From Pseudonocardia sp. HH130630-07 (lineage in GTDB: Bacteria; Actinomycetota; Actinomycetes; Mycobacteriales; Pseudonocardiaceae): DNA of 64,000 nt. Both the position numbers and the translations under genes were made by a program. Positions 53,748 to 62,334 of the stretch are shown here, in pieces (position 1 is the first letter of the stretch; every line of letters starts with the position of its first letter). The stretch spans positions 3,162,001-3,226,000 of the forward strand of contig NZ_CP013854.1 of the NCBI RefSeq assembly GCF_001698125.1, read 5' to 3'. The notes under the pieces were generated by a model, which did not search any database, was not told the origin of the DNA, and saw nothing but the letters and a program-made list of their open reading frames with translations.

Positions 53748-53759
53748 CAAGAGAGCTTC

Positions 53760-53969
53760 GAATCACTCAACGCCCGCTACCGCCGAGCGGTACGGGCGCG
53801 AGGGCATTTCCCCAGCGAGGCGGCCGCGTTGAAATGCCTGTATCTTGTGACCCGCAGCCTCGACCCGACCGGGCGAGGCCGCGCACGGTGGACGATCCGC
53901 TGGAAGCCGGTGATCAACGCCTTCGCGATCACGTTCGGTGACCGCTGGCCGTCCGCCGAGCACTACTGA
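53760..53969 (+). pseudogene. IS256 transposase, 3' part (interrupted)
   Basis: The remaining 69 codons begin with the catalytic Glu: ESLNARYRRAVRARGHFPSEAAALKCLYLV, ending ITFGDRWPSAEHY. They are in frame with the 5' part once the IS110 element is removed, which restores the standard STNAIESLN motif. The stop is at 53967-53969. Confidence 0.92.
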
Positions 53970-53996
53970 CCAACAACGCCGGAACCACCGTTCCTG

Positions 53997-54202
53997 TTAC
54001 AGACCCTGATGTCCAGGCAGGTTGGTCAGGCGACTGATCGGCGGTAGGCCGTTGGTTGCGCTGTGGGGCCGGTGGTGATTGTAGAAGTGCAGCCAGCCGG
54101 GGAGCGCGTCTCGCCGAGCCGTTTCGCAGGGGTGGAAGCGGGCGTATGCCCACCCGTCGGCGAGGGTGCGGTGGAAACGTTCGATCTTGCCGTTGGTCTG
54201 AG
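53997..54202 (-). pseudogene. IS481 transposase, 3' part (interrupted)
   Basis: On the minus strand QTNGKIERFHRTLADGWAYARFHPCETARRDALPGWLHFYNHHRPHSATNG is the C-terminal end of an IS481 DDE transposase, including the catalytic Glu in NGKIERFH. The frame reads through the element end at 54007 and takes its TAA (53997-53999) from the abutting IS256 terminal repeat. Confidence 0.88.
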
Positions 54203-55123
54203 AGCGTGTTTGAGAAGGGTCGGCGTGTCTGCGCTGGATGCGTCCGGGTGTGGTCCATCGTGGAGGAGTGGCTCGGCGTAGGCGGCGGTACCCCTCGGAC
54301 ACCAGCGATGAGCAGTGGGCGTTGATCGAGCCGCTGCTGCCAGCGGCGGGGGCGGGAGGCCGGCCGGAGAAGCACGCGCGCCGTGATGTGGTGGATGCGA
54401 TCCTCTACGTCGTGCGCGCCGGGTGCGCGTGGCGGGCTCTACCAGTGGATTTCCCGCCGTGGCAGACGGTGTACTGGTACTTCAACCGGTGGGAGCAGCA
54501 GAGGGTCACCGAGCAGATCCTCCCGATCGTGCGCCGTCAGCTACGCGCTGATGAGGGCCGCGACCCCGAACCCAGCGCGGGGATCATCGACTCGCAGTCG
54601 GTGAGGGGCGCTGACACGGTCGGGCGGGACACCCGCGGCTATGACGCCGGGAAGAAGGTCAACGGTCGGAAGCGGTTCATCGTGACCGACACCCTCGGCC
54701 TGCTGCTGACCACGATGGTGTGCTCGGCGTCGGTGCAGGACCGCGATGGCGCCAAGTCGATCCTGCTCGACCTCTACCTGCGCACGAGGGTGCGGTTCGT
54801 CTACGCCGACGCCGGGTTCGCCGGGCGCCTGCTGGACTGGGCGACCACGATCCTGCACACCAGCGTCGAGATCGTGCGCAAACCGCCTGAGCAGCGCGGA
54901 TTCGCCGTCCTCCCGCGGCGGTGGGTGGTCGAGCGGACCCTGGCCTGGGTCACCGCACACCGCCGCCTGGCCCGCGACTACGAACGCCACCCCGCAGTGT
55001 CCGAGGCCATGATCCGCTGGGCGGCGATCAACACCATCACCCGCCGCATCGCCCGTGGCGAACCCGCCCGACGCCAGCAGAAGTACGTAGTCACACCCTC
55101 AACATGATCTTCTCAAACACTCT
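54203..55123 (+). mobile_element. IS5-family element inserted in IS481
   Basis: Inverted ends AGCGTGTTTGAGAAG (from 54203) and AGAGTGTTTGAGAAG (inward from 55123) differ at one base. CTGAG flanks both sides (54198-54202, 55124-55128) as the target duplication. Removing element plus one CTGAG rejoins the IS481 frame as RPQTNGKIE. Confidence 0.92.
54238..55107 (+). CDS. IS5-family transposase
   Basis: The 289-residue DDE transposase is intact. Its N-terminal domain is RYPSDTSDEQWALIEPLLPAAG, then GRPEKHARRDVVDAILYVVRAGCAWRALPVDFPPWQTVYWYF. The catalytic core has Asp in GIIDSQSVRG, then GYDAGKKVNGRKRFIVTDTLGLLL, Asp in VRFVYADAGFAGRL, and Glu in RRWVVERTLAWVTAHRRLARDYER. Starts at ATG 54238 or GTG 54268 are both possible. 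It is a single open frame, unlike the IS5-type element at 57.6 kb. Confidence 0.92.
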   Translation: MRPGVVHRGGVARRRRRYPSDTSDEQWALIEPLLPAAGAGGRPEKHARRDVVDAILYVVRAGCAWRALPVDFPPWQTVYWYFNRWEQQRVTEQILPIVRRQLRADEGRDPEPSAGIIDSQSVRGADTVGRDTRGYDAGKKVNGRKRFIVTDTLGLLLTTMVCSASVQDRDGAKSILLDLYLRTRVRFVYADAGFAGRLLDWATTILHTSVEIVRKPPEQRGFAVLPRRWVVERTLAWVTAHRRLARDYERHPAVSEAMIRWAAINTITRRIARGEPARRQQKYVVTPST

Positions 55124-55124
55124 C

Positions 55125-55918
55125 TGAGGCCGGTAGGGCCGGGTTCGCTTGTGGGTGATGCCCAGTTCGCTGCAGGTGTCACGCCAGGCGTGTGAGCGGT
55201 AGCAGCTGCCGTTGTCGGACAGGACCCGTTCGACGGTCACGCCGCGGGCGTTCAACCAGTCCACGGCCCGGCGTAGCACACCGGTGGCGGTGTCGGCTTT
55301 CTCGTCGCTGTGGATCTCGGCGTAGGCGACGCGGGAGTGGTCGTCGATGACGGTGTGGACGAACGCTCTGCCGGTGCGCGGCTTGTAGTCGGTTCCCCTG
55401 GGCAGCCCGGGAGTGGACCGCTTGTTCAGGGCGCCTTGTCGGCGTCCGACGAAGCGGTGTCCGCCTCCGTCGGGGATGTTGCCGAACTTGGTGACGTCGA
55501 CGTGGATCAACGAGCCGGGGTGTGGGTGTTCGTAGCGGCGTAGGGGCTCGCCGGTGACCCGGTCGATGTGGGAGAGCCGGTTGATCCGGCAGCGGCGCAG
55601 GACCGCGTGCACGGTCGAGGCGGCGAGAGCGAGTCGGCCGCCGATCTGTACTGGTCCGAGTCGGTGGTGCCACCGCAGTCGCACGATCTGCTTCACCAGC
55701 CTCGGCGGGGTCTTGGCCGGCATCGACCGTGGTCGGGAGCTGCGGTCGACCATCCCGGGCGGGCCCTCGGCGCGGTAGCGGTCAGCCCACTTTCGGGCGG
55801 TGCGAGGGGCGACCATGAACATTCTGGCCGCGGTGGAGCAGGTCCAGTCCTGGTCGGCGATCAGACGGGCCAGCCGTAGCCGGGCACGCGGAGTCAGCGC
55901 AGCGTTAGCGTGGGTCAC
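55125..55918 (-). pseudogene. IS481 transposase, 5' part (interrupted)
   Basis: From GTG 55918 the 264 codons give the IS481 helix-turn-helix (LTPRARLRLARLIADQDWTCSTAARMFMVAPRTARKWADRY). The rve core follows, with Asp in LIHVDVTKFGNIPDGGGHRF and FVHTVIDDHSRVAYAEIHSDEK, and ERVLSDNGSCYRS. The match ends at RTRPYRPQ, where the IS5 element begins. The catalytic Glu is on the other side of the insert, so the protein is dead. Confidence 0.9.
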
Positions 55919-56043
55919 AAGGGCCTCCGGTTGGTGAAGCGGTTCCTAGACAGCTCCACTTCACAACCGGGGGTCCTCGCCTGTCTCAGCGACAGGCCGT
56001 CATCAGCTCAACCTGGAACAACGTCCATGGACATCACACCTGA

Positions 56044-57552
56044 TATGGAGGTCACTTCTGTCAAGTGGGCAGGGGTGATCGGCCCCTCGATATCTGGTAT
56101 CGGGGCTGCTCAGGGCGGTTGTGGGCCCGACGGGGCCGGGTGGGTGGAGGCGTGTCGGCTCGACGCGCGGTCAGACTGATATACGCGGGTTGGTCACCGC
56201 ATGACCGGGTGTTCGTCGGGAGCGTTCCGCGAGTCTAGGGGCGAGCGTCGCCTCGTCCCGAGCTGATCGGGGCTGAGCTGCTCATAGCTGTATCGCGGGT
56301 CGCTCCTCGCGCTGCCTGCATCCTCTCCCGACTCCCGCCGGGGTCTGTGGCGGCCGAGCCAGAGGCTCAGCCGGTTCTCGCTGCGGCCGTTTCCTCGAGG
56401 GTGGCCAGGCTCCAGCACCAGCCGGCGAGCTCGCGGGCGACCGCGACGACAGCCACGGTCGGTCGCTTGTTGCGGTGGTCCAAGCGGGTCCAGCGCTGGT
56501 GCAGGCGCCGGTTCCCGGCGTCGGCGCGGTCGCGGACCACGGCGGGTTGCCCATCGGCGCGTCGGGCCCGTTCCCGGCTCGGGCGCAGCGGGCGGCGGTG
56601 GTGCCAGGCCGCTTCGACCAGCAGCCGCCGGGCATGCGAGTTACCGGTCTTGGTGATCCCGCCCTGGACCCGCCGCGACCCGGAGGAGAACTCCGAGGGC
56701 ACCAGCCCGAGGTAGGAGCCGATGGTGGCGCCGGTGAACCGGTGCCAGTCGGCGACCTCGACGCACAGCCCGGTCGCGGTCAGCGTCGAGACGCCCCGCA
56801 GACACGACAGCCGCCCGACCGGCCCGGCCAACACCGGGTCGCTGGCGGCCATCTCGACGATCGCAGCGTCGAGCCGAGCCCGGCGGGCATGGACGGTGAA
56901 CACCGCATCCAGGGCCTCGTCGAAGGCGAGCTGGACACCGCGCCGGTCGAAGTGGTGACTGCGCAGCCAGACCTCGTGCGCGGCGGTCCAGGCGGTGTTG
57001 TCCCAGACCAGGCCCTGGCGCAGCAGCAGCTTGGAGAGACGGTGGCGGGCCCGCATCAGGTCGCTGCGGCAGTCCTCGCGAGCCCGGACCAGGTCCCGGG
57101 CGGCTTCTTCGGCCTCGGTCGGGACCCGCACCCCGGGGACCTCACCGATCCGCAGCAACCGCGCCAGCCGCTCCGCGTCGCGCCGGTCGGTCTTGACCTT
57201 GTCCCCGGACGGTCGCTCGATCTTCGACGGCGCCACGACCTCGCAGGCCACACCCGCGGCCCGCAGCGCCCGCGCCAGCCCGAATCCGGTCGGGCCGGCC
57301 TCGTAGCAGGCCATCACCGGACCGGGCTGCGCACGCACCCACTCCACGATCTGCTCAGTCCGCGCCCCGATCCGCTGCGTCCGGATCTCAGCTGCACTCT
57401 CCTCGATCGCGCAACCGATCACTGATCGCGCATGGACGTCCAACCCGACCCACGTACCCTCGCCCGACACCGGCGCCTCCCCGTAAATGCGGCACCGTCA
57501 CCCAACGACGGCGACCCGCGCCAACTTACGAGCGGAGGCGCCGGCCTCCATA
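56044..57552 (-). mobile_element. IS110-family element of the IS1111 subgroup
   Basis: Short inverted repeats TATGGAGG (56044-56051) and CCTCCATA (57545-57552) bound about 1.5 kb containing one transposase gene on the minus strand. The 320 bases after the gene (56044-56366) are non-coding and hairpin-rich (for example GCCCCTCGATA...TATCGGGGC at 56083-56105). In IS1111 elements the bridge RNA is encoded on that side. The outer bases (seven on the left, four on the right) touch the IS481 end and the next IS5-type target duplication. Confidence 0.75.
56367..57470 (-). CDS. IS1111-type IS110 transposase
   Basis: The 367-residue DEDD recombinase is intact. Acidic residues lie in TWVGLDVHARSVIGCAI, VMACYEAGPTGFGLARAL and GDKVKTDRRDAERLARLLRIGE. 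The C-terminal domain has LSCLRGVSTLTATGLCVEVADWHRF, and LGLVPSEFSSGSRRVQGGITKTGNSHARRLLVEAAWH with the expected Ser. GTG 57470 is the start. It is only distantly like the IS110 transposase at 52.6 kb, so the two elements are independent arrivals. Confidence 0.92.
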   Translation of the reverse strand: MSGEGTWVGLDVHARSVIGCAIEESAAEIRTQRIGARTEQIVEWVRAQPGPVMACYEAGPTGFGLARALRAAGVACEVVAPSKIERPSGDKVKTDRRDAERLARLLRIGEVPGVRVPTEAEEAARDLVRAREDCRSDLMRARHRLSKLLLRQGLVWDNTAWTAAHEVWLRSHHFDRRGVQLAFDEALDAVFTVHARRARLDAAIVEMAASDPVLAGPVGRLSCLRGVSTLTATGLCVEVADWHRFTGATIGSYLGLVPSEFSSGSRRVQGGITKTGNSHARRLLVEAAWHHRRPLRPSRERARRADGQPAVVRDRADAGNRRLHQRWTRLDHRNKRPTVAVVAVARELAGWCWSLATLEETAAARTG

Positions 57553-57560
57553 CGGTCTAG

Positions 57561-58500
57561 GGCGTGTCTCCCAGATAGGCGGAGCGGGGTGCGCGATGCT
57601 TGATCGGTGCCGCGTACCGCTGTCCTGACTGATGTCCAGTGGGCCCGTCTGGCGCCGCTGTTGCCCTCTTCCGAGGGTCGTCGCGGGTGCCCGTTCCGCG
57701 ATGACCGCCGGGTGCTCGAGGGGATCATCTACCGGTATCGGTGCGGGCTTCCCTGGCGCGACGTCCCAGCCGAGTTCGGGCCGTGGCAGACGTTGTGGAA
57801 GCGGCACCGCCGCTACAGCGGCGACGGCACCTGGGACCACATCCTGGCTGCTCTTCTGGTCGAGGCCGACGCCGCCGAGGTGCTCGGGTGGGCGGTCAGC
57901 GTGGACTCCACGATCATCCGTGCCCACCAGCACGCCGCGACCCTCAAGCGCGACATAGGGGGCCGGATCGAACTACACGAATCTGCTCGCCGAACCAGCA
58001 GATCACGCGCTGGGACGGTCCCGCGGAGGGCTGTCGACGAAGATCCACCAGCTCGTTGACGGGCACGGCCGCCCGCTGGTGGTCCTCCTCGGCCCCGGCC
58101 AGGGCGGCGACTCGCCAATGTTTCCGCACCTGATGGCGCGCCTGAGCATCGCCCGACCGGGCCCGGGACGACCCCGGACCCGGCCTGAACGCGTGCGCGC
58201 GGACAAGGCCTACTCCTCACGCGCGATCCGCCGGCACCTGCGCGAGCGCCGGATCATCGCTGTCATTCCGGAGCCCTCTGACCAGCAGGGACACCGCAAA
58301 CGACGGGGCTCACGCGGCGGCCGACCGCCCGCATTCGATCCGGTCGACTACCGAAACCGCAACGTCGTCGAGTGCGGGTTCTGCCACGTCAAGCAGTGGC
58401 GCGGGCTGGCCACCCGTTACGACAAGCTCGCCCTGACCTTCCGCGGCGGCGCCGTCCTGAAGGCGATCGTCACCTGGCTCCGCGCATTGGGAGACACACC
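57561..58500 (+). mobile_element. IS5-type (IS427-like) element
   Basis: Inverted ends GGCGTGTCTCCCA (57561) and GGTGTGTCTCCCA (inward from 58500) and a CTAG target duplication (57557-57560, 58501-58504) define a complete 940-bp element. It inserted between the IS1111 element and the promoter of the ybaK-type gene. Confidence 0.92.
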
Positions 58501-58504
58501 CTAG
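57607..58504 (+). CDS. IS5-type transposase in two frames (OrfA 57607-58059, OrfB to 58504)
   Basis: OrfA has the N-terminal domain TDVQWARLAPLLPSSEGRRGCPFRDDRRVLEGIIYRYRCGLPWRDVP and the first catalytic Asp in GWAVSVDSTIIRAHQHAA. OrfB, one frame ahead, has LLAEPADHALGRSRGGLSTKIHQLVDGHGRPLVVLLGPGQ, Asp in VRADKAYSSRAIR and Glu in NVVECGFCHVKQWRGLATRYDKL. OrfB opens after a TAG at 57956, so the shift must lie at or after the G5 run at 57958-57962 and be +1. Two-frame transposases are common in this group, so it may be programmed. The OrfB stop TAG (58502-58504) comes from the CTAG target duplication. Confidence 0.85.
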
Positions 58505-58548
58505 GACCGGTGCGGAGAGCGCCGGCACGCACCGCGAGGATGGAGGGC

Positions 58549-59049
58549 GTGAACGCACCCGAGCACCCCGCCGACCACCCCAGGGTCGCCGCCGTCAAGG
58601 AGGCGCTGCGCCGGGCCGGAGCCGACCCGGCCTCGATCGCCGGGCTGGTCCTGCTCCCGGACGCGGTGACCACCGCGGCCGCCGCCGCGGCGGCGCTGGA
58701 GGTCGAGGTCGGCCAGATCGCGAACTCGCTGGTGTTCGACGCGGACGGCGAGCCGCTGCTGGTGCTGACGTCGGGCCGGCACCGGGTGGACACCGCACGG
58801 GTGGCCGGCCTCCTGGGCGTCACCCGGGTCGGCCGGGCCGACAAGGAGTTCGTGCGGGCGGCGACCGGACAGGTCATCGGCGGGGTCGCCCCGGTCGGGC
58901 ACCCGGCGCCGGTGCGCACCCTGGTCGACGTCGCCCTCGGTGACTACGAGCGGGTGTGGGCGGCCGGTGGCGTCGCCCGTTCGGTCTTCCCGACGACGTT
59001 CGCCGAGCTGGTCGCGGTCACCGGCGGGACGGCCGCCGAGGTCGGGTAG
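58549..59049 (+). CDS. YbaK/EbsC-family aminoacyl-tRNA deacylase
   Basis: This 166-residue protein of the YbaK/ProX editing family should hydrolyse mischarged tRNAs (for example Cys- or Ala-tRNA-Pro) in the cytoplasm. It shows VEVGQIANSLVFDADGEPLLVLTSGRHRVDTARVA with conserved Lys replaced in part, then ATGQVIGGVAPVGHPAPVRTLVDVAL and AAGGVARSVFPTTFAELV, matching the family core G-x-G...P.GH. GTG 58549 is chosen. It lies seven bases behind GAGGAT, the same arrangement as folD; ATG 58540 is an alternative. Its promoter starts just right of the IS cluster and is intact. Confidence 0.9.
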   Translation: MNAPEHPADHPRVAAVKEALRRAGADPASIAGLVLLPDAVTTAAAAAAALEVEVGQIANSLVFDADGEPLLVLTSGRHRVDTARVAGLLGVTRVGRADKEFVRAATGQVIGGVAPVGHPAPVRTLVDVALGDYERVWAAGGVARSVFPTTFAELVAVTGGTAAEVG

Positions 59050-59136
59050 CGGCCCGGGTATTCCCGCCCGCGCGGTGATGCTCCGCCCGGATCGGACACC
59101 TCGCCCCGGTGGGCCCGGAAACCTAGTGTGGCTGTC

Positions 59137-61806
59137 ATGGCCGACATTCCCGCTGCCCCCGATCCGGCCGGGACCGTACCGACCGATCCCGGCACCGCCA
59201 GCACCCCGCCCGCGCCCCCGGAACCGGCCCCGTCGGAGTCGGCCCCGTCGGAGTCGGCCCCGTCGGAGTCGGCACTGCGCCGGGCGCTGCGGCGGGTCCG
59301 TGACGGGGCGACCCTGGACGTCACCGAGGCCGCCGTCCTGCTCGCCGCCCGCGGGGAGCACCTCGACGAGCTGCTGACCCACGCCGGCCGGGTCCGGGAC
59401 GCCGGTCTGGTCGAGGAGGGCCGTCCGGGCGTCGTCACCTACTCCCGCAACGTGTTCATCCCGCTGACCCGGCTGTGCCGGGACCGGTGCCACTACTGCA
59501 CGTTCGCCACCGTCCCGCACCGGCTCGAGTCGATGTTCCTGGAGCGCGACGAGGTCGTCGAGATCGCCCGGCAGGGTGCGGCACAGGGCTGCAAGGAGGC
59601 CCTGTTCACGCTCGGGGACCGGCCCGAGGACCGCTGGCCGCAGGCCCGCGAGTGGCTGGAGGCCCGGGGCTACGACTCGACGCTGGACTACGTCCGGGCG
59701 TGCGCGATCGCGGTGCTGGAGGAGACCGGGCTGCTGCCGCACCTGAACCCGGGCGTCCTGTCCTGGGCGGAGATCACCCGGCTCAAGCCGGTCGCAGCCA
59801 GCATGGGGATGATGCTGGAGACCACCTCGGAGCGGCTGTTCGCCAAGGGCGGCCCGCACTTCGGCAGCCCGGACAAGGAGCCCGCGGTCCGGCTCCGCGT
59901 GCTCGCCGACGCCGGCCGGGTCGGCGTCCCGTTCACCACCGGGATCCTGATCGGGATCGGGGAGAACCGCACCGAGCGGGCCGAGTCGCTGTTCGCGATC
60001 CGGTCCGCGGCGCGGGCGCACGGGCACGTGCAGGAGGTCATCGTCCAGAACTTCCGGGCCAAGCCCGACACCGCGATGGCGAACGATCCGGACGCCGATC
60101 TCGGCGACCTGGCCGCCACCATCGCCGTCGCCCGGATCGTGCTGGGCCCGAAGGTCCGGCTGCAGGCCCCGCCGAACCTCGTCGGCGACGAGCAGGCGCT
60201 GATGCTGCGCGCCGGGATCGACGACTGGGGCGGGGTGTCCCCGGTGACCGTCGACCACGTGTCCCCGGAGATGCCGTGGCCCGCGGTCGACGAGCTGGCC
60301 CGGGTGACCGCGGCCGAGGGGTTCGAGCTGCGCGAGCGGCTCACCGCGTACCCGAAGTTCGTGCGGGCCGGGTCGCCGTGGATCGACACCCGGCTGCACG
60401 GCCACGTCGCCGCGCTCGCGACGCCGGACGGGCTCGCCGCCCCGGACGCCGTCGTCGAGGGCCGATCGTGGCAGGAACCGGACGGCGGCTTCGCGTCCAC
60501 CGGCCGGACCGACCTGCACACCGCCGTCGACACCGAGGGCCGGACCGAGGACCGGCGCAGCGACTTCGGCTCGGTCTACGGCGACTGGTACGAGGTCGCC
60601 GCCGAGCTGGCGTCCCAGCGCTCACGGGCCCCGGAGCGGCTCGACGGCGACGTGCGCGCGGGCCTGGACCTGGCCGCGTCCGACCCGGCCGCGCTGCTGG
60701 ACCCGGCGAACGAGGCCGCGGCGATGGCCGTCCTGACCGGGGAGGGGCCCGCGCTGCGGGAGCTGACCCGGCTCGCCGACGACGTCCGCAGGCAGGTCAA
60801 CGGCGATGACGTCACCTACGTCGTCAACCGGAACATCAACTTCTCCAACGTCTGCTACGTCGGCTGCCGGTTCTGCGCGTTCGCCCAGCGTGAGCGGGAC
60901 GCCGACGCGTTCCGGCTCTCCCTGGACGAGGTCGCGCAGCGGGCCGCGGAGGCCGCCCGGGACGGCGCGACCGAGGTCTGCGTGCAGGGCGGCATCGACC
61001 CGCAGCTGCCGGTGACGTTCTACGCCGACCTGGTGCGTGCGGTGACCGCGGCGGTGCCGGGGATGCACGTGCACGCGTTCTCGCCGATGGAGATCGTCTC
61101 GGCGTCGGCGAAGGCCGGGGTGTCGATCCGGGAGTGGCTGACCGAGCTGAAGGCGGCCGGCCTCGGCTCGATCCCGGGCACCGCCGCGGAGATCCTCGAC
61201 GACGAGGTCCGCTGGGTGCTGACCAAGGGCAAGCTGCCGGCGTCGCAGTGGATCGAGGTCGTCTCGACCGCGCACGAGCTGGGCATCGCGAGCTCGTCGA
61301 CGATGATGTACGGCCACGTCGACGAGCCCCGGCACTGGCTCGGGCACCTGCGCACGCTGGCCTCGGTGCAGGACCGGACCGGTGGATTCACCGAGTTCGT
61401 CCCGCTGCCGTTCGTGCACCACAACGCGCCGATCTACCTCGCCGGGATCGCCCGGCCGGGGCCGACGGAGCGGGACAACCGGGCGGTGCACGCGTTCGCC
61501 CGGCTGGCCCTGCACGGGCGGATCGACCACGTCCAGGTGTCCTGGGTCAAGCTGGGGGACGAGCTCGCCGGGCAGGTCCTCGCCGGTGGTGCCGACGACA
61601 TGGGCGGCACGCTCATGGAGGAGACCATCAGCCGGATGGCCGGGTCGGAGAACGGCTCGGAGCGCTCGGTCGAGGAGCTGACCGCGATCGCGCACGCCGC
61701 CGGGCGCCCGGTCCGGCAGCGCACGACGACCTACCGGGGCGAGCCGTCGGTGCTCACCCCGGCCCGGCCGTCGGGGCCCCGGATGCTGCCGCTCGCCCCG
61801 GCCTGA
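59137..61806 (+). CDS. fbiC: F0 synthase FbiC (fused CofG-CofH)
   Basis: FbiC makes the deazaflavin F0, precursor of coenzyme F420, from tyrosine and a flavin precursor. The 889-residue fusion has two radical-SAM domains. The CofG half has CRDRCHYC (Cys114, 118, 121) and the CofH half has CYVGCRFC (Cys573, 577, 580), each binding [4Fe-4S] and SAM. Other motifs are [40 protein letters not shown] and [17 protein letters not shown] 59137 lies seven bases behind TAGTGT without a ribosome site (leaderless). The N-terminal 50 residues are disordered and contain a triple APSES repeat. Confidence 0.97.
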   Translation: MADIPAAPDPAGTVPTDPGTASTPPAPPEPAPSESAPSESAPSESALRRALRRVRDGATLDVTEAAVLLAARGEHLDELLTHAGRVRDAGLVEEGRPGVVTYSRNVFIPLTRLCRDRCHYCTFATVPHRLESMFLERDEVVEIARQGAAQGCKEALFTLGDRPEDRWPQAREWLEARGYDSTLDYVRACAIAVLEETGLLPHLNPGVLSWAEITRLKPVAASMGMMLETTSERLFAKGGPHFGSPDKEPAVRLRVLADAGRVGVPFTTGILIGIGENRTERAESLFAIRSAARAHGHVQEVIVQNFRAKPDTAMANDPDADLGDLAATIAVARIVLGPKVRLQAPPNLVGDEQALMLRAGIDDWGGVSPVTVDHVSPEMPWPAVDELARVTAAEGFELRERLTAYPKFVRAGSPWIDTRLHGHVAALATPDGLAAPDAVVEGRSWQEPDGGFASTGRTDLHTAVDTEGRTEDRRSDFGSVYGDWYEVAAELASQRSRAPERLDGDVRAGLDLAASDPAALLDPANEAAAMAVLTGEGPALRELTRLADDVRRQVNGDDVTYVVNRNINFSNVCYVGCRFCAFAQRERDADAFRLSLDEVAQRAAEAARDGATEVCVQGGIDPQLPVTFYADLVRAVTAAVPGMHVHAFSPMEIVSASAKAGVSIREWLTELKAAGLGSIPGTAAEILDDEVRWVLTKGKLPASQWIEVVSTAHELGIASSSTMMYGHVDEPRHWLGHLRTLASVQDRTGGFTEFVPLPFVHHNAPIYLAGIARPGPTERDNRAVHAFARLALHGRIDHVQVSWVKLGDELAGQVLAGGADDMGGTLMEETISRMAGSENGSERSVEELTAIAHAAGRPVRQRTTTYRGEPSVLTPARPSGPRMLPLAPA
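59226..59270 (+). repeat. 15-bp tandem repeat at the fbiC 5' end
   Basis: GGCCCCGTCGGAGTC is present three times without change (59226-59270), coding for APSES units in the disordered N-terminus of FbiC. The unit length keeps the frame. Confidence 0.95.
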
Positions 61807-61899
61807 CCGCGCCGGCCCCCGCTCACCGCGGTGCGGACCGTGGGCGGGGGCCCGCGCGGAGGAGGCCGGCGGGGGCGTGATGTCCGTACCGTGGTCGGC

Positions 61900-62103
61900 A
61901 TGGGCGTACTCGGAGAGATGTTCCCGCGGAAGCGGATCCACGAGGACTCGGACGCCGCACAGGGCGGGGAGCAGTGGCGGCTGGGGCCGATCGACCTGGA
62001 CAAGGGCGTCGTGACGGTGGAGCCCGCCGGTGCACCGGACCCGGCGCCCGAGGATCCCGCGGCCGCCGACTCCCCGCCGGACGGAGACCGGACGCGGCCC
62101 TGA
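61900..62103 (+). CDS. DUF6191 small protein
   Basis: This 67-residue protein starts MGVLGEMFPRKRIHEDSD and continues GGEQWRLGPIDLDKGVVTVE, the conserved part of small actinobacterial DUF6191 proteins. The C-terminal 25 residues are Pro/Asp-rich. No membrane segment or known activity is evident. ATG 61900 follows TACCGT (61887-61892) by seven bases, again leaderless in form. Confidence 0.7.
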   Translation: MGVLGEMFPRKRIHEDSDAAQGGEQWRLGPIDLDKGVVTVEPAGAPDPAPEDPAAADSPPDGDRTRP

Positions 62104-62288
62104 GCCACACGGCCGGCGGGATGGTGGCGACGTCCCCCTCTGCGCCGCCTCCCGTCCTGCCGGCCGTGGCCGGGCGGACCCCACCCCCCGGGTGCCGGTC
62201 CGCACCTCTGCCGATGACCACCCGCCGCGGCGGGCCCGGCCTGGTGCGCGCTCCCCGCGGCGCACCCGGCTTCGATCGACAGAGTCAG

Positions 62289-62309
62289 GACCAGGCTACG
62301 ATCATGGTC
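62289..62309 (+). promoter_or_regulatory. Promoter and inverted repeat of the HxlR gene
   Basis: GACCA (62289-62293) and TGGTC (62305-62309) flank the -10-like TACGAT (62297-62302), 25 bases before the GTG start. The layout would let a dimeric regulator block its own promoter. Confidence 0.45.
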
Positions 62310-62334
62310 GGAACAGGTCAAGGGAGGCGAGCAG

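Larger units (their letters stand above)
52393..53759 (+). mobile_element. IS110-family (bridge-RNA) insertion sequence
   Basis: The ends are defined exactly, because the interrupted IS256 gene resumes in frame: ...AACGCGATC before and GAATCACTC after. The dinucleotide TC is present at both junctions (52391-52392 and 53758-53759) and is the likely recombination core. The 1367-bp element has no terminal inverted repeats, as expected for IS110. It comprises a 239-bp non-coding left end holding a predicted bridge RNA, one DEDD recombinase gene, and a 12-base right end. TTGACA at the right end and TTAGAT at the left end would be 17 bases apart in the excised circle. Confidence 0.92.
51234..54006 (+). 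mobile_element. IS256-family element, split by an IS110 insertion
   Basis: Terminal inverted repeats read GGGCCTGTGCAAGGAACGG inward from 51234 and GGGTCTGTAACAGGAACGG inward from 54006, with good agreement over about 29 bases each. Without the 1367-bp IS110 insert the element is about 1406 bp, normal for IS256. No matching 8-9 bp target duplication is seen (AGATCGTC on the left, TGATGTCC on the right), because its right neighbour is another IS end. It inserted 16 bases after the pseudokinase stop. Confidence 0.9.
54007..56036 (-). mobile_element. IS481-family element, split by an IS5 insertion
   Basis: The ends read TGATGTCCA at 54007 and its complement TGGACATCA ending at 56036. Removing the 921-bp IS5 insert and one target copy leaves about 1.1 kb, normal for IS481. 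It abuts the IS256 right end with no spacer. Confidence 0.8.

Noticed and set aside
56044-56366. Bridge RNA with guides for the IS1111-type element
   Set aside because: A hairpin-rich non-coding end exists and CCTAGAC matches the presumed left flank over 7 bases. No convincing pair of guides in matching internal loops could be built by eye, so no RNA gene is claimed.
51218-58504. Genomic island or prophage carrying cargo genes
   Set aside because: Every base is accounted for by insertion sequences; no integrase, phage or accessory cargo gene is present and no tRNA attachment site is seen.
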